From DAOTXS01 sp034433515 (lineage in GTDB: Bacteria > Chloroflexota > Anaerolineae > UBA4142): a stretch of DNA of 64,000 nt. The position numbers were made by a program, and so were the translations under genes. The stretch is taken from NCBI GenBank assembly GCA_034433515.1, contig DAOUAL010000065.1, forward strand, positions 1 to 64,000. The letters run 5' to 3'. Positions 33,968 through 41,763 of the stretch are shown here, in pieces. Under the pieces are notes generated by a model. It made no database searches and had not been told where the DNA came from. It saw only the letters and a program-made list of their open reading frames with translations. How positions within the stretch are numbered: the stretch's first letter is position 1; every line of letters begins with the position of its first letter.

Positions 33968-34948
33968 TTATTTCTCCTCCGGCATCACTGGCATCGGGAG
34001 TGCTTCTTTCGATTTGTGGGATTTGCGGGCGAGCGGCTCTTCCGCCGGCGGCGGGACTTGGACGCCGATGCGTGATAACGCCGGGCGCGCATCCACCACT
34101 TCGGCGCCAATCCCCAACGTTGCCGCATCCAACCCGAATGCCAAGCCCATCATCTGGGTAAAGTACAGCACCGGCATCTGATAATTGGTTTTGTAGTACC
34201 GATTCATCGCGCCTTGAAAACCATCGAGGTTCAATTGACACATCGGGCAAACGGTGGCGATGAGATCGGCGTTGTAATCGGCGGCACCCTTGACCAATTG
34301 ATGAATCAAATCAAAGGCCACCGATTCGCTGATCTGGGTCATATGCCCGCCGCAACAATGCGCCTTCATGGGATAATCCACCACTTCGGCACCCAGGGTC
34401 TTGAGCAGTTTATCGAGCGCGGTGGGATATTCCGGATCATCAATCTGCCCATAAAATGCCGGGCGCCCAATCAAGCAGCCATAGTACGGCGCAATGCGCA
34501 GTCCTTTGAGGGGCTTGGTCACGCGTTGGGCAATGGCGGCATAGCCCACATCGTTGACAAGTACATCCAACAAATGGCGTGTCTTGATGGTGCCGGGTTG
34601 GTAACTCAATCCGCCTTCAGCGAGCGCGGTGTTTACTTTGGCGGCAAGCGATGCATCTTCGCCGAGATACTTGTCGGCTTTGCTCAAATTGAGATAGCAC
34701 GCACTACACGGTGCAATCATTTCGCGATAGCCATTCATCTTGGACGCCAACGCCAGACTGCGGGCGATCAGGGCGTACGCCGCCATCCGGTTGAGCGCGA
34801 TATATTCGGTGGCACCGCAACAGTTCCAATCATCTACCTCAACAAGTTCAATGTCGAGGGCTTGCGCGGCGGCGAGCGTAGATTGCCAGTAAGGATAACC
34901 CGCCGCGCCTTTTTCCAATGAACAGCCGGGATAGATCAGATACTTCAT
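33968..34948 (-). CDS. hdrB: Heterodisulfide reductase subunit B
   Basis: 326 residues with two CCG domains that hold the non-cubane [4Fe-4S] clusters: YPGCSLEKGA, DWNCCGATEY, PCSACYLNL in the first; YYGCLIGRP, HCCGGHMTQ, CPMCQLNL in the second. All expected cysteines are present. A tail of about 30 polar residues follows (Pro/Glu/Lys). It overlaps the hdrC stop by four bases. The natural disulfide is unknown, since CoM-S-S-CoB is confined to methanogens. Confidence 0.93.
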   Translation of the reverse strand: MKYLIYPGCSLEKGAAGYPYWQSTLAAAQALDIELVEVDDWNCCGATEYIALNRMAAYALIARSLALASKMNGYREMIAPCSACYLNLSKADKYLGEDASLAAKVNTALAEGGLSYQPGTIKTRHLLDVLVNDVGYAAIAQRVTKPLKGLRIAPYYGCLIGRPAFYGQIDDPEYPTALDKLLKTLGAEVVDYPMKAHCCGGHMTQISESVAFDLIHQLVKGAADYNADLIATVCPMCQLNLDGFQGAMNRYYKTNYQMPVLYFTQMMGLAFGLDAATLGIGAEVVDARPALSRIGVQVPPPAEEPLARKSHKSKEALPMPVMPEEK

Positions 34949-35544
34949 GCGTTACCTCCCAGGATGTGCGCGTCGTCTTGTGCTTCCAATTCTTTGGCTT
35001 TGGCAAGAATCGCTTTCAAACCGTCTATCCCTTTGATGCGTTTGGGGGTGAAACTTAAACGCCCTTTGGTGACCATACTGATGCCCATATCGGCGATTTT
35101 GAACACGCCAAACGGATTGTGCTTGAGCATATGCCGCGACATCAAGCCGAGTTCAAACGCGCGTCCGTAACTCTCGACGGTGGAGACAAAGGTCTTGGAG
35201 AAATCGGGGGCGATGGATTCGTCAAACAATTGAGTTTTGACCGAGAGACGTTTCAGGGTGTACATCAAATCGGTAACATGGACTTGTTGGGGACACCGCA
35301 CCATGCAATAGTAACACGAGACACAGAACCATGGGGTGTTGCTACGCAGGACGGCTTCTTTCATCCCGGCGCGCACCATCGCAAAGATTTCGCGAGGGGT
35401 ATGTTCCATATCTGAGCCAGAGGGACATGAGCCACCGCACGTACCACATTGAATACACATGACGAGGTGTGGTTCGCCGGGTGTGGCGGCAACAACTTGA
35501 TCCAAAAAGGTAGTTGGCGGTGCATTGGGCGCAATCGCGTGCAT
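34945..35544 (-). CDS. hdrC: Heterodisulfide reductase subunit C
   Basis: 199 residues. Two [4Fe-4S] motifs, CIQCGTCGGSCP and CVSCYYCMVRCP, as in HdrC. ATG 35544 is preferred because GGAGG lies 8 bases upstream; an ATG at 35562 would be upstream of that box. First gene of the hdrCBA-mvhDGA operon; passes electrons from HdrA to HdrB. Confidence 0.92.
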   Translation of the reverse strand: MHAIAPNAPPTTFLDQVVAATPGEPHLVMCIQCGTCGGSCPSGSDMEHTPREIFAMVRAGMKEAVLRSNTPWFCVSCYYCMVRCPQQVHVTDLMYTLKRLSVKTQLFDESIAPDFSKTFVSTVESYGRAFELGLMSRHMLKHNPFGVFKIADMGISMVTKGRLSFTPKRIKGIDGLKAILAKAKELEAQDDAHILGGNA

Positions 35545-35684
35545 AACGTTTTCCTCCATCAAAATCTATAGACCAGTGACTTGCGGGATTAATCGGAAAC
35601 CCAAAGAGGGACGTAACTTCGTTGTTTCGTCCCGCCGCTTGTCTCTAGTGTATGCTATCTTGGCGCGACTGACTATCGGTAAAA

Positions 35685-35716
35685 TTCTGTATTTTGGAAT
35701 TACAGAGTTTCTGTAT
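35685..35716. promoter_or_regulatory. Regulator-binding cluster upstream of hdrC
   Basis: TTCTGTAT occurs at 35685-35692 and 35709-35716, with the inverted TACAGA between them. Within it, 35689-35703 reads GTATTTTGGAATTAC, 13 of 15 bases the same as the palindrome upstream of the hdr-etf operon. About 145 bases from the hdrC start; a weak TAGTCA-N17-TACACT (ending at 35647) could be the promoter. Confidence 0.5.
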
Positions 35717-35720
35717 CCAT

Positions 35721-35759
35721 GAAAGAAACAAAACCTGCCAGACGATTGTCTGACAGGTT
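35721..35759 (-). terminator. Intrinsic terminator after response regulator copy 2
   Basis: Stem 35732-35743 with 35748-35759 (one mismatch), GATT loop, then TTTTGTTTCTTTC on the minus strand. It ends the kinase/regulator unit before the hdrC promoter region. Confidence 0.8.
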
Positions 35760-35782
35760 AAGCCGGCTGGCGCTGCTCTTTA

Positions 35783-36433
35783 TTACACGTCCAAGATGCC
35801 TTCGCGAATCGCATACTTGATGAGTTCCGCGCTGTTGCGCACCCCCAATTTTTCCATAATGTTGGAACGATGCGTATCCACCGTTTTGACGCTGATGGAC
35901 AACTGTTCCGCAATTTGCCGGCTACTCAATCCTTCGGCGATGAGACGCACAATTTGAATTTCGCGTTCGGTGAGGAGGATGGAGTGGGTGGCATTGGCAT
36001 CCTGCGATTCGGCGAGGGCGGTAACCACGCGACTGGCGATTTCCGGCGGAAGATATGCCCCGGTGGTATGCACGGCGCGAATGGCTTGCAGGACCTCTTG
36101 CGCGCGGGCGCGTTTGCTGATGTAACCCACCGCACCGGCTTGAAGCAAGGGCATGATATATTCCTTGTTCTCGTGCTGCGTCAACACCAACACACGTGTG
36201 GCGGGAAATTGTTTGTGAATTTCGCGCGTGGCTTCCAACCCATTCATCACCGGCATCGTAATATCCATCAGCACCACGTCAGGACGCAATCGCGCGACCG
36301 CCTCAATCGCTTGTTTGCCATCCACGACCTGGCCCACAATTTCGATATCTTTGCAACGCGCGACTACCGCGCTAATCCCATCGCGCACAATGGCATGATC
36401 ATCAGCTAACAACACTCGAATTACTTTGGACAT
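35783..36433 (-). CDS. NarL/FixJ-family response regulator, copy 2
   Basis: 216 residues. Receiver with Asp in VVLMDITMPVMNG and LuxR-type helix-turn-helix (LTEREIQIVRLIAEG, ISVKTVDTHRSNIMEKLGV). The recognition helix is identical to that of the copy at 23982, so the two probably bind the same DNA. The start lies 32 bases inside the end of the kinase gene. Confidence 0.92.
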   Translation of the reverse strand: MSKVIRVLLADDHAIVRDGISAVVARCKDIEIVGQVVDGKQAIEAVARLRPDVVLMDITMPVMNGLEATREIHKQFPATRVLVLTQHENKEYIMPLLQAGAVGYISKRARAQEVLQAIRAVHTTGAYLPPEIASRVVTALAESQDANATHSILLTEREIQIVRLIAEGLSSRQIAEQLSISVKTVDTHRSNIMEKLGVRNSAELIKYAIREGILDV

Positions 36434-38366
36434 GATCTGGTTCCTTTGGTTCGTCTTCTGACCCCATCGCGTTCAAGGGCACGGTGATTTGAACGAGCGT
36501 TCCCACGCCGGGCGCCGAACGCAAAGTCAATTGACCGCCGATGGCATCAATGCGTTCTTGCATCCCCAGCAAGCCCAAACCCCGGCGGCTACTCGTCGGC
36601 TCAAGCACCGGATTGAGTTCAAAACCGCGTCCATCATCTGCAACGGTGACTTGGAGATGATCGGGGTAAAAATTGAAAACGATTTCCGCCCGGAGGGCGT
36701 CCGAATGCCGCGCGATGTTGTTGATCGCTTCTTGCACCACGCGAAAGAGCGCGGTCTCGATGGCGGGGGGCAAACGACGCGATGTGCCAGTCTCACGCAG
36801 GACAAAACGAATATCCTTTTCGCTCAAGCGCGATTCGGCGTACCAGCGAAGCGCGGGAATCAAGCCCAGATGATCGAGCATCGTGGGACGCAAGTCTAAA
36901 ATGATGCGATGCAATTCTTCCAATGCCGTGTTTGCCAAGGTGTGCATGCGTTCCAATTGCGATTTGATTTCCGGTTCGGTCGTCATTTCGGCGACATCGT
37001 CCAAGGCATACGTCAAACCGGTCAAGACCTGACAGGTTTCGTCGTGTAGTTCACGCGAGATGCGTTTGCGTTCTTCTTCTTGCGCCGAAAAAACGCGGCG
37101 GACCAGTTCGCCACGCATCTGCTCTTTGTGTTGCAACTCGGTATATAACTGGCTGATCTTTTCTTTGGCTTGTTCAATGGCTTCGGTTCGTTCGCGGACG
37201 CGCGCATCCAGTTCCCGATTCCACATTTGGATTTCGGAGATGGACGCTTTGAGGCGTTCGCGCATGGCATCAAACGATTGCGCGAGTGTGCCAATCTCAT
37301 CCTGACCTTGAATTTTCAACGGTGTGTCCAAATCGCCGGCAGCGATGCGGCGCGTTGCCGCCGTGAGGGCTTGGACGGGAATGATCACGCTTTGGGTGGT
37401 CAAGTAAACCAATGCAAGTGCGCCGGCAAGCATAATGATCATCAAGCCAAAGATGCGCATCTGCAATTGACGAATAGACGCAAATACTTCATCTTCGCTT
37501 TGCCGGACCATCACGCCCCACGGGGCATGTTCAAGGGGCGCAAATGCCATAACCTGGCGTGTGGGCAAAGAATAGGCGTCGGACGGGGTGTGGCAGTCGT
37601 GGCATTGGCTTACGCGAACGCGCCGCTCTTGAATCATCGTGGCAAGACTGGCTTGGTGATCGCTCTGCATACCCACACGATCTTTTTTTGTACTCGCCAG
37701 AATCGTACCGCCGAGATCAATCAAATCAATCTGCCCGGTCTCGCCCAGTCCCACCGGGTCGCTGAACGTGTGAACTGTCGGATTCAGCAGATCAATGCTG
37801 ATAACCAGCGCGCCGGTTACACGCCCTTCGGCGTCACGAAGCGGTGCGGCGGCAAGCGTGGCAGAGCCCGCTTCATCGAGGGAGCGCAGATACCGCGAGG
37901 TTGCAAAGGGGCGTCCGTTTAATGCGGCTTGGACGGAGGCGAATTGACTAAAGGTGACCTTGGGGTTGAGGGGAGGATAGGCGGCAACCAGATTGCCGGC
38001 TTGATCGAGCAGAAAGACGCGCGTGGCGTAGAAACTCAATCGCTGATAGGCAGCGGCAAGGTTCTCCGGATTGTGTTGTGGATCGCGCCAACCCGGTTGT
38101 GCTACGATATCGGTTAGGACATTTTCGATGGCGCTGAGAATATAGTCAATGTGGCGCGCGGTGGTCTGTGCTAGGATCGTACGTTCTTGGAGGGTGCGTT
38201 GGATATTTTCGTTCAGTGCCGTTGTCCCCAGATATGCAAACAAACCCAACAATGACAGCGTGCCCACGACGACAATCACTGCCATCTTCATCCCTAGCCC
38301 GACACTGAACCAGAGGCGTAAGATGGCGTGTTGGATGACACGGACAAGTGATGGCCTGGAGCGCAT
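36402..38366 (-). CDS. Sensor histidine kinase with heme-c type Cache sensor, copy 2
   Basis: 654 residues. Same domain order as the kinase at 24631: membrane segment, Cache sensor, CHDCH (about 255-259), membrane segment, HAMP, coiled coil, HisKA_3 with RISRELHDETC and HATPase with NNIARHS and DDGRGFE. The CxxCH motif is kept while nearby residues differ, so it is under selection. ATG 38366 has GGAGG 7 bases upstream; the ATG at 38384 lies before that box. It has its own consensus promoter. Confidence 0.9.
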   Translation of the reverse strand: MRSRPSLVRVIQHAILRLWFSVGLGMKMAVIVVVGTLSLLGLFAYLGTTALNENIQRTLQERTILAQTTARHIDYILSAIENVLTDIVAQPGWRDPQHNPENLAAAYQRLSFYATRVFLLDQAGNLVAAYPPLNPKVTFSQFASVQAALNGRPFATSRYLRSLDEAGSATLAAAPLRDAEGRVTGALVISIDLLNPTVHTFSDPVGLGETGQIDLIDLGGTILASTKKDRVGMQSDHQASLATMIQERRVRVSQCHDCHTPSDAYSLPTRQVMAFAPLEHAPWGVMVRQSEDEVFASIRQLQMRIFGLMIIMLAGALALVYLTTQSVIIPVQALTAATRRIAAGDLDTPLKIQGQDEIGTLAQSFDAMRERLKASISEIQMWNRELDARVRERTEAIEQAKEKISQLYTELQHKEQMRGELVRRVFSAQEEERKRISRELHDETCQVLTGLTYALDDVAEMTTEPEIKSQLERMHTLANTALEELHRIILDLRPTMLDHLGLIPALRWYAESRLSEKDIRFVLRETGTSRRLPPAIETALFRVVQEAINNIARHSDALRAEIVFNFYPDHLQVTVADDGRGFELNPVLEPTSSRRGLGLLGMQERIDAIGGQLTLRSAPGVGTLVQITVPLNAMGSEDEPKEPDHVQSNSSVVS

Positions 38367-38422
38367 GCGACAACCTCCAGCCATGCGCCAAATGGCGAAA
38401 CGCGCAATGGACTGTTAATTCT

Positions 38423-38451
38423 ATTCTATCCCATCTAGGGGCTAGCGTCAA
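38423..38451 (-). promoter_or_regulatory. Promoter of the kinase/regulator pair copy 2
   Basis: On the minus strand TTGACG (38451-38446), 17-base spacer, TAGAAT (38428-38423). Transcription starts near 38416, about 50 bases before the start codon. Confidence 0.75.
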
Positions 38452-38474
38452 AGAGGAGGAACGTTTGTGTAACG

Positions 38475-41021
38475 TTAGCGGGTGAATCCGATGTTCGGCT
38501 CAAGGATACGGGCTGGATCCCATCGCGCTTTCAGTCCTCGCATCAAGTCGAAACATTCTGGATGATAGCCCCACCGATCAATTTCGGTGATCCATGGGTC
38601 TGGCATCGTCATGAGTATGCCGTAGCCATTCATCGAGAGGGCAGATTGGCGCAAATGCTCAATCCAGGTTTTTGCTTCGCTGAATTGCTCGTGCTGAATC
38701 GTTGTGTAAATTAGACTGCTCGCGATGTCAATCAAGAATGAACTGGTTTCGAGTACATCAGATTGTTCGTGCACGAATTGTTGCACACGTTGGGGAGGAA
38801 TGCCTATTCGCATTTGCCAAGTATCGGATTCAACCCGACTCAAAAGATTCGCCCATCGGTCGGTGCCGGTCAACTCGTTGGTCTGCGAATACCTTGCACC
38901 GGCTTTTTCGATGGTATCGCGCACCTGTGCTAGTTCAGCATCTACCTCCTCTGCCAGACCTTCAGCGGTGTATGCCAACACATAGCGCGATGCCGGTGAA
39001 CTTGGAATGCCTTGGGTCAACACAATTGCCGATGCCACTAGGGCGTGGGCTAGCAATTGTTTGCCTAATGCCAACCCGGCTTGCAATGCGTCAACCGATA
39101 TGAGCAGTGTTCGCTGGCAACGTGGACGCGGAAAAAGTTTGAGCGTAACGTCTGTGAGCAGTCCCAGCGTGCCAAACGAACCGACAAAAATTTTTGGCAA
39201 ATCATATCCCGCAACATTTTTCACGACCGGTCGCCCAGCGCGGATGATACGTCCATCTGCGAGTACGACCGTCGCCGCCAAAAGTTGATCGCGAATCGAA
39301 CCGTAGAGCAAGCGTTGAGGTGAATTGATGTTCGCGGCGATGAGTCCGCCGACAGTGGCATTGTGCCAAGGTGCGACCAAAGCCACTTGGCGATGATGCT
39401 TGCCTAGAAACGCTTGAACGTGAGCGAGCGGGGTGCCAGCACCAACTTGGATATACAAATCGTCGGGCGCATATTTTTTTATGCCGGTCAATGCGCTTGT
39501 TTCGAGTGTGACTGCATCTTTGACGCGACGGTTGATGTACACGGGTTGTTTGTGCGTAGATAACGCCGTCAAACCGCGCGCGGCTTCTTCGGCAGTGGTC
39601 GGAATGAACACATCACCCAGCATCTCACCCGATGGTGCCGGCTTGTTGTAAGCCGGCATTTTCGATGGAAAAATTTTTCCCGGGTTCATCAAGTTCGTCG
39701 GATCAAAAACTTGCTTGATGTCCCCCAGCGCGCTCAACTCGGCATCGTTGAACATCAATGGCATATATTCGCGCTTTTCGATGCCAATGCCATGTTCGCC
39801 GCTAATCGCGCCATCGTGCAGAACCACTTGCTCTAAAATTTCGCCGGCGGCTTGCATCACGCGCGCGATTTCTTCATGGTTCGAGGTATCAACTAAAATG
39901 GATGGATGCAAGTTGCCATCGCCGGCGTGAAAGACGTGCCCCACGCGCAGTCCGTTCCGTTCGCAAATTTCGTTCGCCGCTTCCAACGTCTCAGCAATGC
40001 GGCTGCGCGGCACGGTACAGTCAACAGTGAAATGCGGATAAGCGCCGCCGGCACTTTTGCGGCCGTACCAAATCGCGTTACGTTCTTCTGCGGTGTGCGC
40101 AATGCGCAGAGCGAACGCGCCGTGCTGTTCCAGAATCTTGGCGATCTCGTTGATCTGCGGCGATAAACTTGCCGGGTAGCCATCCACTTCGACGATGAGC
40201 ATTGCCCCGGCGTTCACCGGCAATCCCGGATGCACAAATTCTTCGACGAGGCGCATGATGCGTTGATCCATCATCTCCAACGTCGCTGGCACCAAGCCCG
40301 CGGCGATGACTGCCGAAACCGCATCGCCAGCGGTGCGAATCGAGTCGAACGCCGCCATCATCGTTTGCACGCCGATCGGTTGGCGCAACAAGCGCGCTTG
40401 AATTTTTGTGATGAGGCAGAGCGTCCCTTCGCTGCCAGTGACGATTCCGCAAAAATCATATTCGGGTGCGTCGAGCGCATCGCTGCCGATGTTTACGATG
40501 CGTCCGTCCGCCAAAACGATTTCCAACGCGGTGATGTACTTGGTTGTAACGCCGTACTTGAAGCAATGCGGTCCGCCGGCATTTTCAGCAACGTTCCCGC
40601 CAAGGGTCGCCACGCGCCCGCTGGATGGATCGGGCGGATAGTACAAGCCCTTTGCCTTGACGATGTTATCGAGCGTGAGATTGACCATCCCCGGTTCAAC
40701 GACAACGATACGCGCCGCCGGATCAAATTCGATCAAGCGATCCATCTGCGCAAACTCGACGATGATGCCGCCGTGTTCGGCAACCGCGCCGCCGGAGCGT
40801 CCAGTGCCAGCGCCGCGTCCGATGAGCGGCACCTTGTTTTGAAACGCCCAACGCGCAAGCCGGCTCACTTCTTCGGCTGTGCGTGGAAAGACGACCGCGT
40901 CCGGCGTGCCGCGTTCCAACGCCGAATCCATTTCGTAGGGAATCATTTCGGCCGGATCGGTGAGGATTTGCTCCGGCTTGAAGATGGTTCGGAGAAACTG
41001 TTCGAGGGTTGTTTTCAACAT
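38475..41021 (-). CDS. Fused GlcD-GlcE type FAD-linked oxidase
   Basis: 848 residues. The first half (to about 470) is a whole GlcD/D-lactate dehydrogenase: FAD loop GRGAGTGRSGGAVAEHGG and GEHGIGIEKREYMP. The second half (about 490-848) is GlcE-like, a second FAD-binding PCMH region with APWHNATVGGLIAANINSPQ and VKNVAGYDLPKI. In E. coli these are separate proteins that join with the Fe-S protein GlcF. Likely oxidises a 2-hydroxyacid such as glycolate or D-lactate. No GlcF gene is adjacent; the HdrD-like protein at 22414 has the fold but is in another operon. Starts one base from the upstream gene. Confidence 0.88.
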   Translation of the reverse strand: MLKTTLEQFLRTIFKPEQILTDPAEMIPYEMDSALERGTPDAVVFPRTAEEVSRLARWAFQNKVPLIGRGAGTGRSGGAVAEHGGIIVEFAQMDRLIEFDPAARIVVVEPGMVNLTLDNIVKAKGLYYPPDPSSGRVATLGGNVAENAGGPHCFKYGVTTKYITALEIVLADGRIVNIGSDALDAPEYDFCGIVTGSEGTLCLITKIQARLLRQPIGVQTMMAAFDSIRTAGDAVSAVIAAGLVPATLEMMDQRIMRLVEEFVHPGLPVNAGAMLIVEVDGYPASLSPQINEIAKILEQHGAFALRIAHTAEERNAIWYGRKSAGGAYPHFTVDCTVPRSRIAETLEAANEICERNGLRVGHVFHAGDGNLHPSILVDTSNHEEIARVMQAAGEILEQVVLHDGAISGEHGIGIEKREYMPLMFNDAELSALGDIKQVFDPTNLMNPGKIFPSKMPAYNKPAPSGEMLGDVFIPTTAEEAARGLTALSTHKQPVYINRRVKDAVTLETSALTGIKKYAPDDLYIQVGAGTPLAHVQAFLGKHHRQVALVAPWHNATVGGLIAANINSPQRLLYGSIRDQLLAATVVLADGRIIRAGRPVVKNVAGYDLPKIFVGSFGTLGLLTDVTLKLFPRPRCQRTLLISVDALQAGLALGKQLLAHALVASAIVLTQGIPSSPASRYVLAYTAEGLAEEVDAELAQVRDTIEKAGARYSQTNELTGTDRWANLLSRVESDTWQMRIGIPPQRVQQFVHEQSDVLETSSFLIDIASSLIYTTIQHEQFSEAKTWIEHLRQSALSMNGYGILMTMPDPWITEIDRWGYHPECFDLMRGLKARWDPARILEPNIGFTR

Positions 41022-41022
41022 T

Positions 41023-41637
41023 TTACAATGGTTCGCCGGGATGAATCGAACCGGCTAACCACGCTTTACCTTCGGCGTACAATTTTTCGATGGCGGGTCC
41101 GCGCAAGCCGGGCAGATGTTCTTTCACTATGAATCCATTCTTCACTTGCACGTACGCCAGATGGCGATAACCTTCCGGAAATCGCGCAAGCAATTCGGCA
41201 TCGAGTTTCAAGGTTGCCGCTGGGTCAACGGGGTCAAGGCGATCTTTTTCGTAAATGGGCTGACGTCGAATGATACCCCACCGACCGGCGCGCTTTTCCA
41301 AGAAATCGTAAAAGCGTCCCCAGCATACCACATCTACCAGAACGCCGTCAACCGGCGCACGTTGATTGATCGTCATCTTGACTTGGGAGACGGCACGATT
41401 GCCCACCATGTCGCACGTCCAACCGCCAAGGGTATGCAAGATGTTGACGCCCTTGTTGAAACCCTCACGACTTGCTTCGATAAATTTCTGCGCGGGTCCC
41501 TGAAACCATGTTGCCGTCATCCAACCATCCGAATGCCAGACGGTCGCAAAGCGCTCCCAATCGCCGGCGTCGCGCCACAAGACCCAGTTCTCAATGATCT
41601 CGCGGATAGCAAGTTTATCAAAGGTTAGATCGTTCAC
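41023..41637 (-). CDS. SnoaL/NTF2-like fold protein
   Basis: About 204 residues. Opening LAIREIIENWVLWRDAGDWERF and later RAPVDGVLVDVVCWGRFYDFLEKR fit the SnoaL-like cone-shaped fold found in hydratases, isomerases and dioxygenase beta subunits. Start unsure: GTG 41637 has a strong AAGGAGG but only 3 bases away; ATG 41661 has no box. The stop is one base from the FAD oxidase start, so both genes form an operon. Substrate not known. Confidence 0.75.
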   Translation of the reverse strand: MNDLTFDKLAIREIIENWVLWRDAGDWERFATVWHSDGWMTATWFQGPAQKFIEASREGFNKGVNILHTLGGWTCDMVGNRAVSQVKMTINQRAPVDGVLVDVVCWGRFYDFLEKRAGRWGIIRRQPIYEKDRLDPVDPAATLKLDAELLARFPEGYRHLAYVQVKNGFIVKEHLPGLRGPAIEKLYAEGKAWLAGSIHPGEPL

Positions 41638-41685
41638 TCTCCTCCTTCGAGAATGATCCATGAATGGACATGAATTGTTTGAAAA

Positions 41686-41724
41686 CTACTCCCGACAGAT
41701 TTGTTAACTCTATCGGGAGTAGTC
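41686..41724 (-). terminator. Terminator after the tannase gene
   Basis: 11-bp perfect stem (ACTACTCCCGA 41686-41696 with TCGGGAGTAGT 41714-41724), 17-base loop, then TTTTC on the minus strand. Lies 40 bases after the tannase stop and upstream of the next minus-strand unit. Confidence 0.7.
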
Positions 41725-41763
41725 CCTTTCTTCCTTTTATCACTGCTGCGAGGAATCTGTCAA

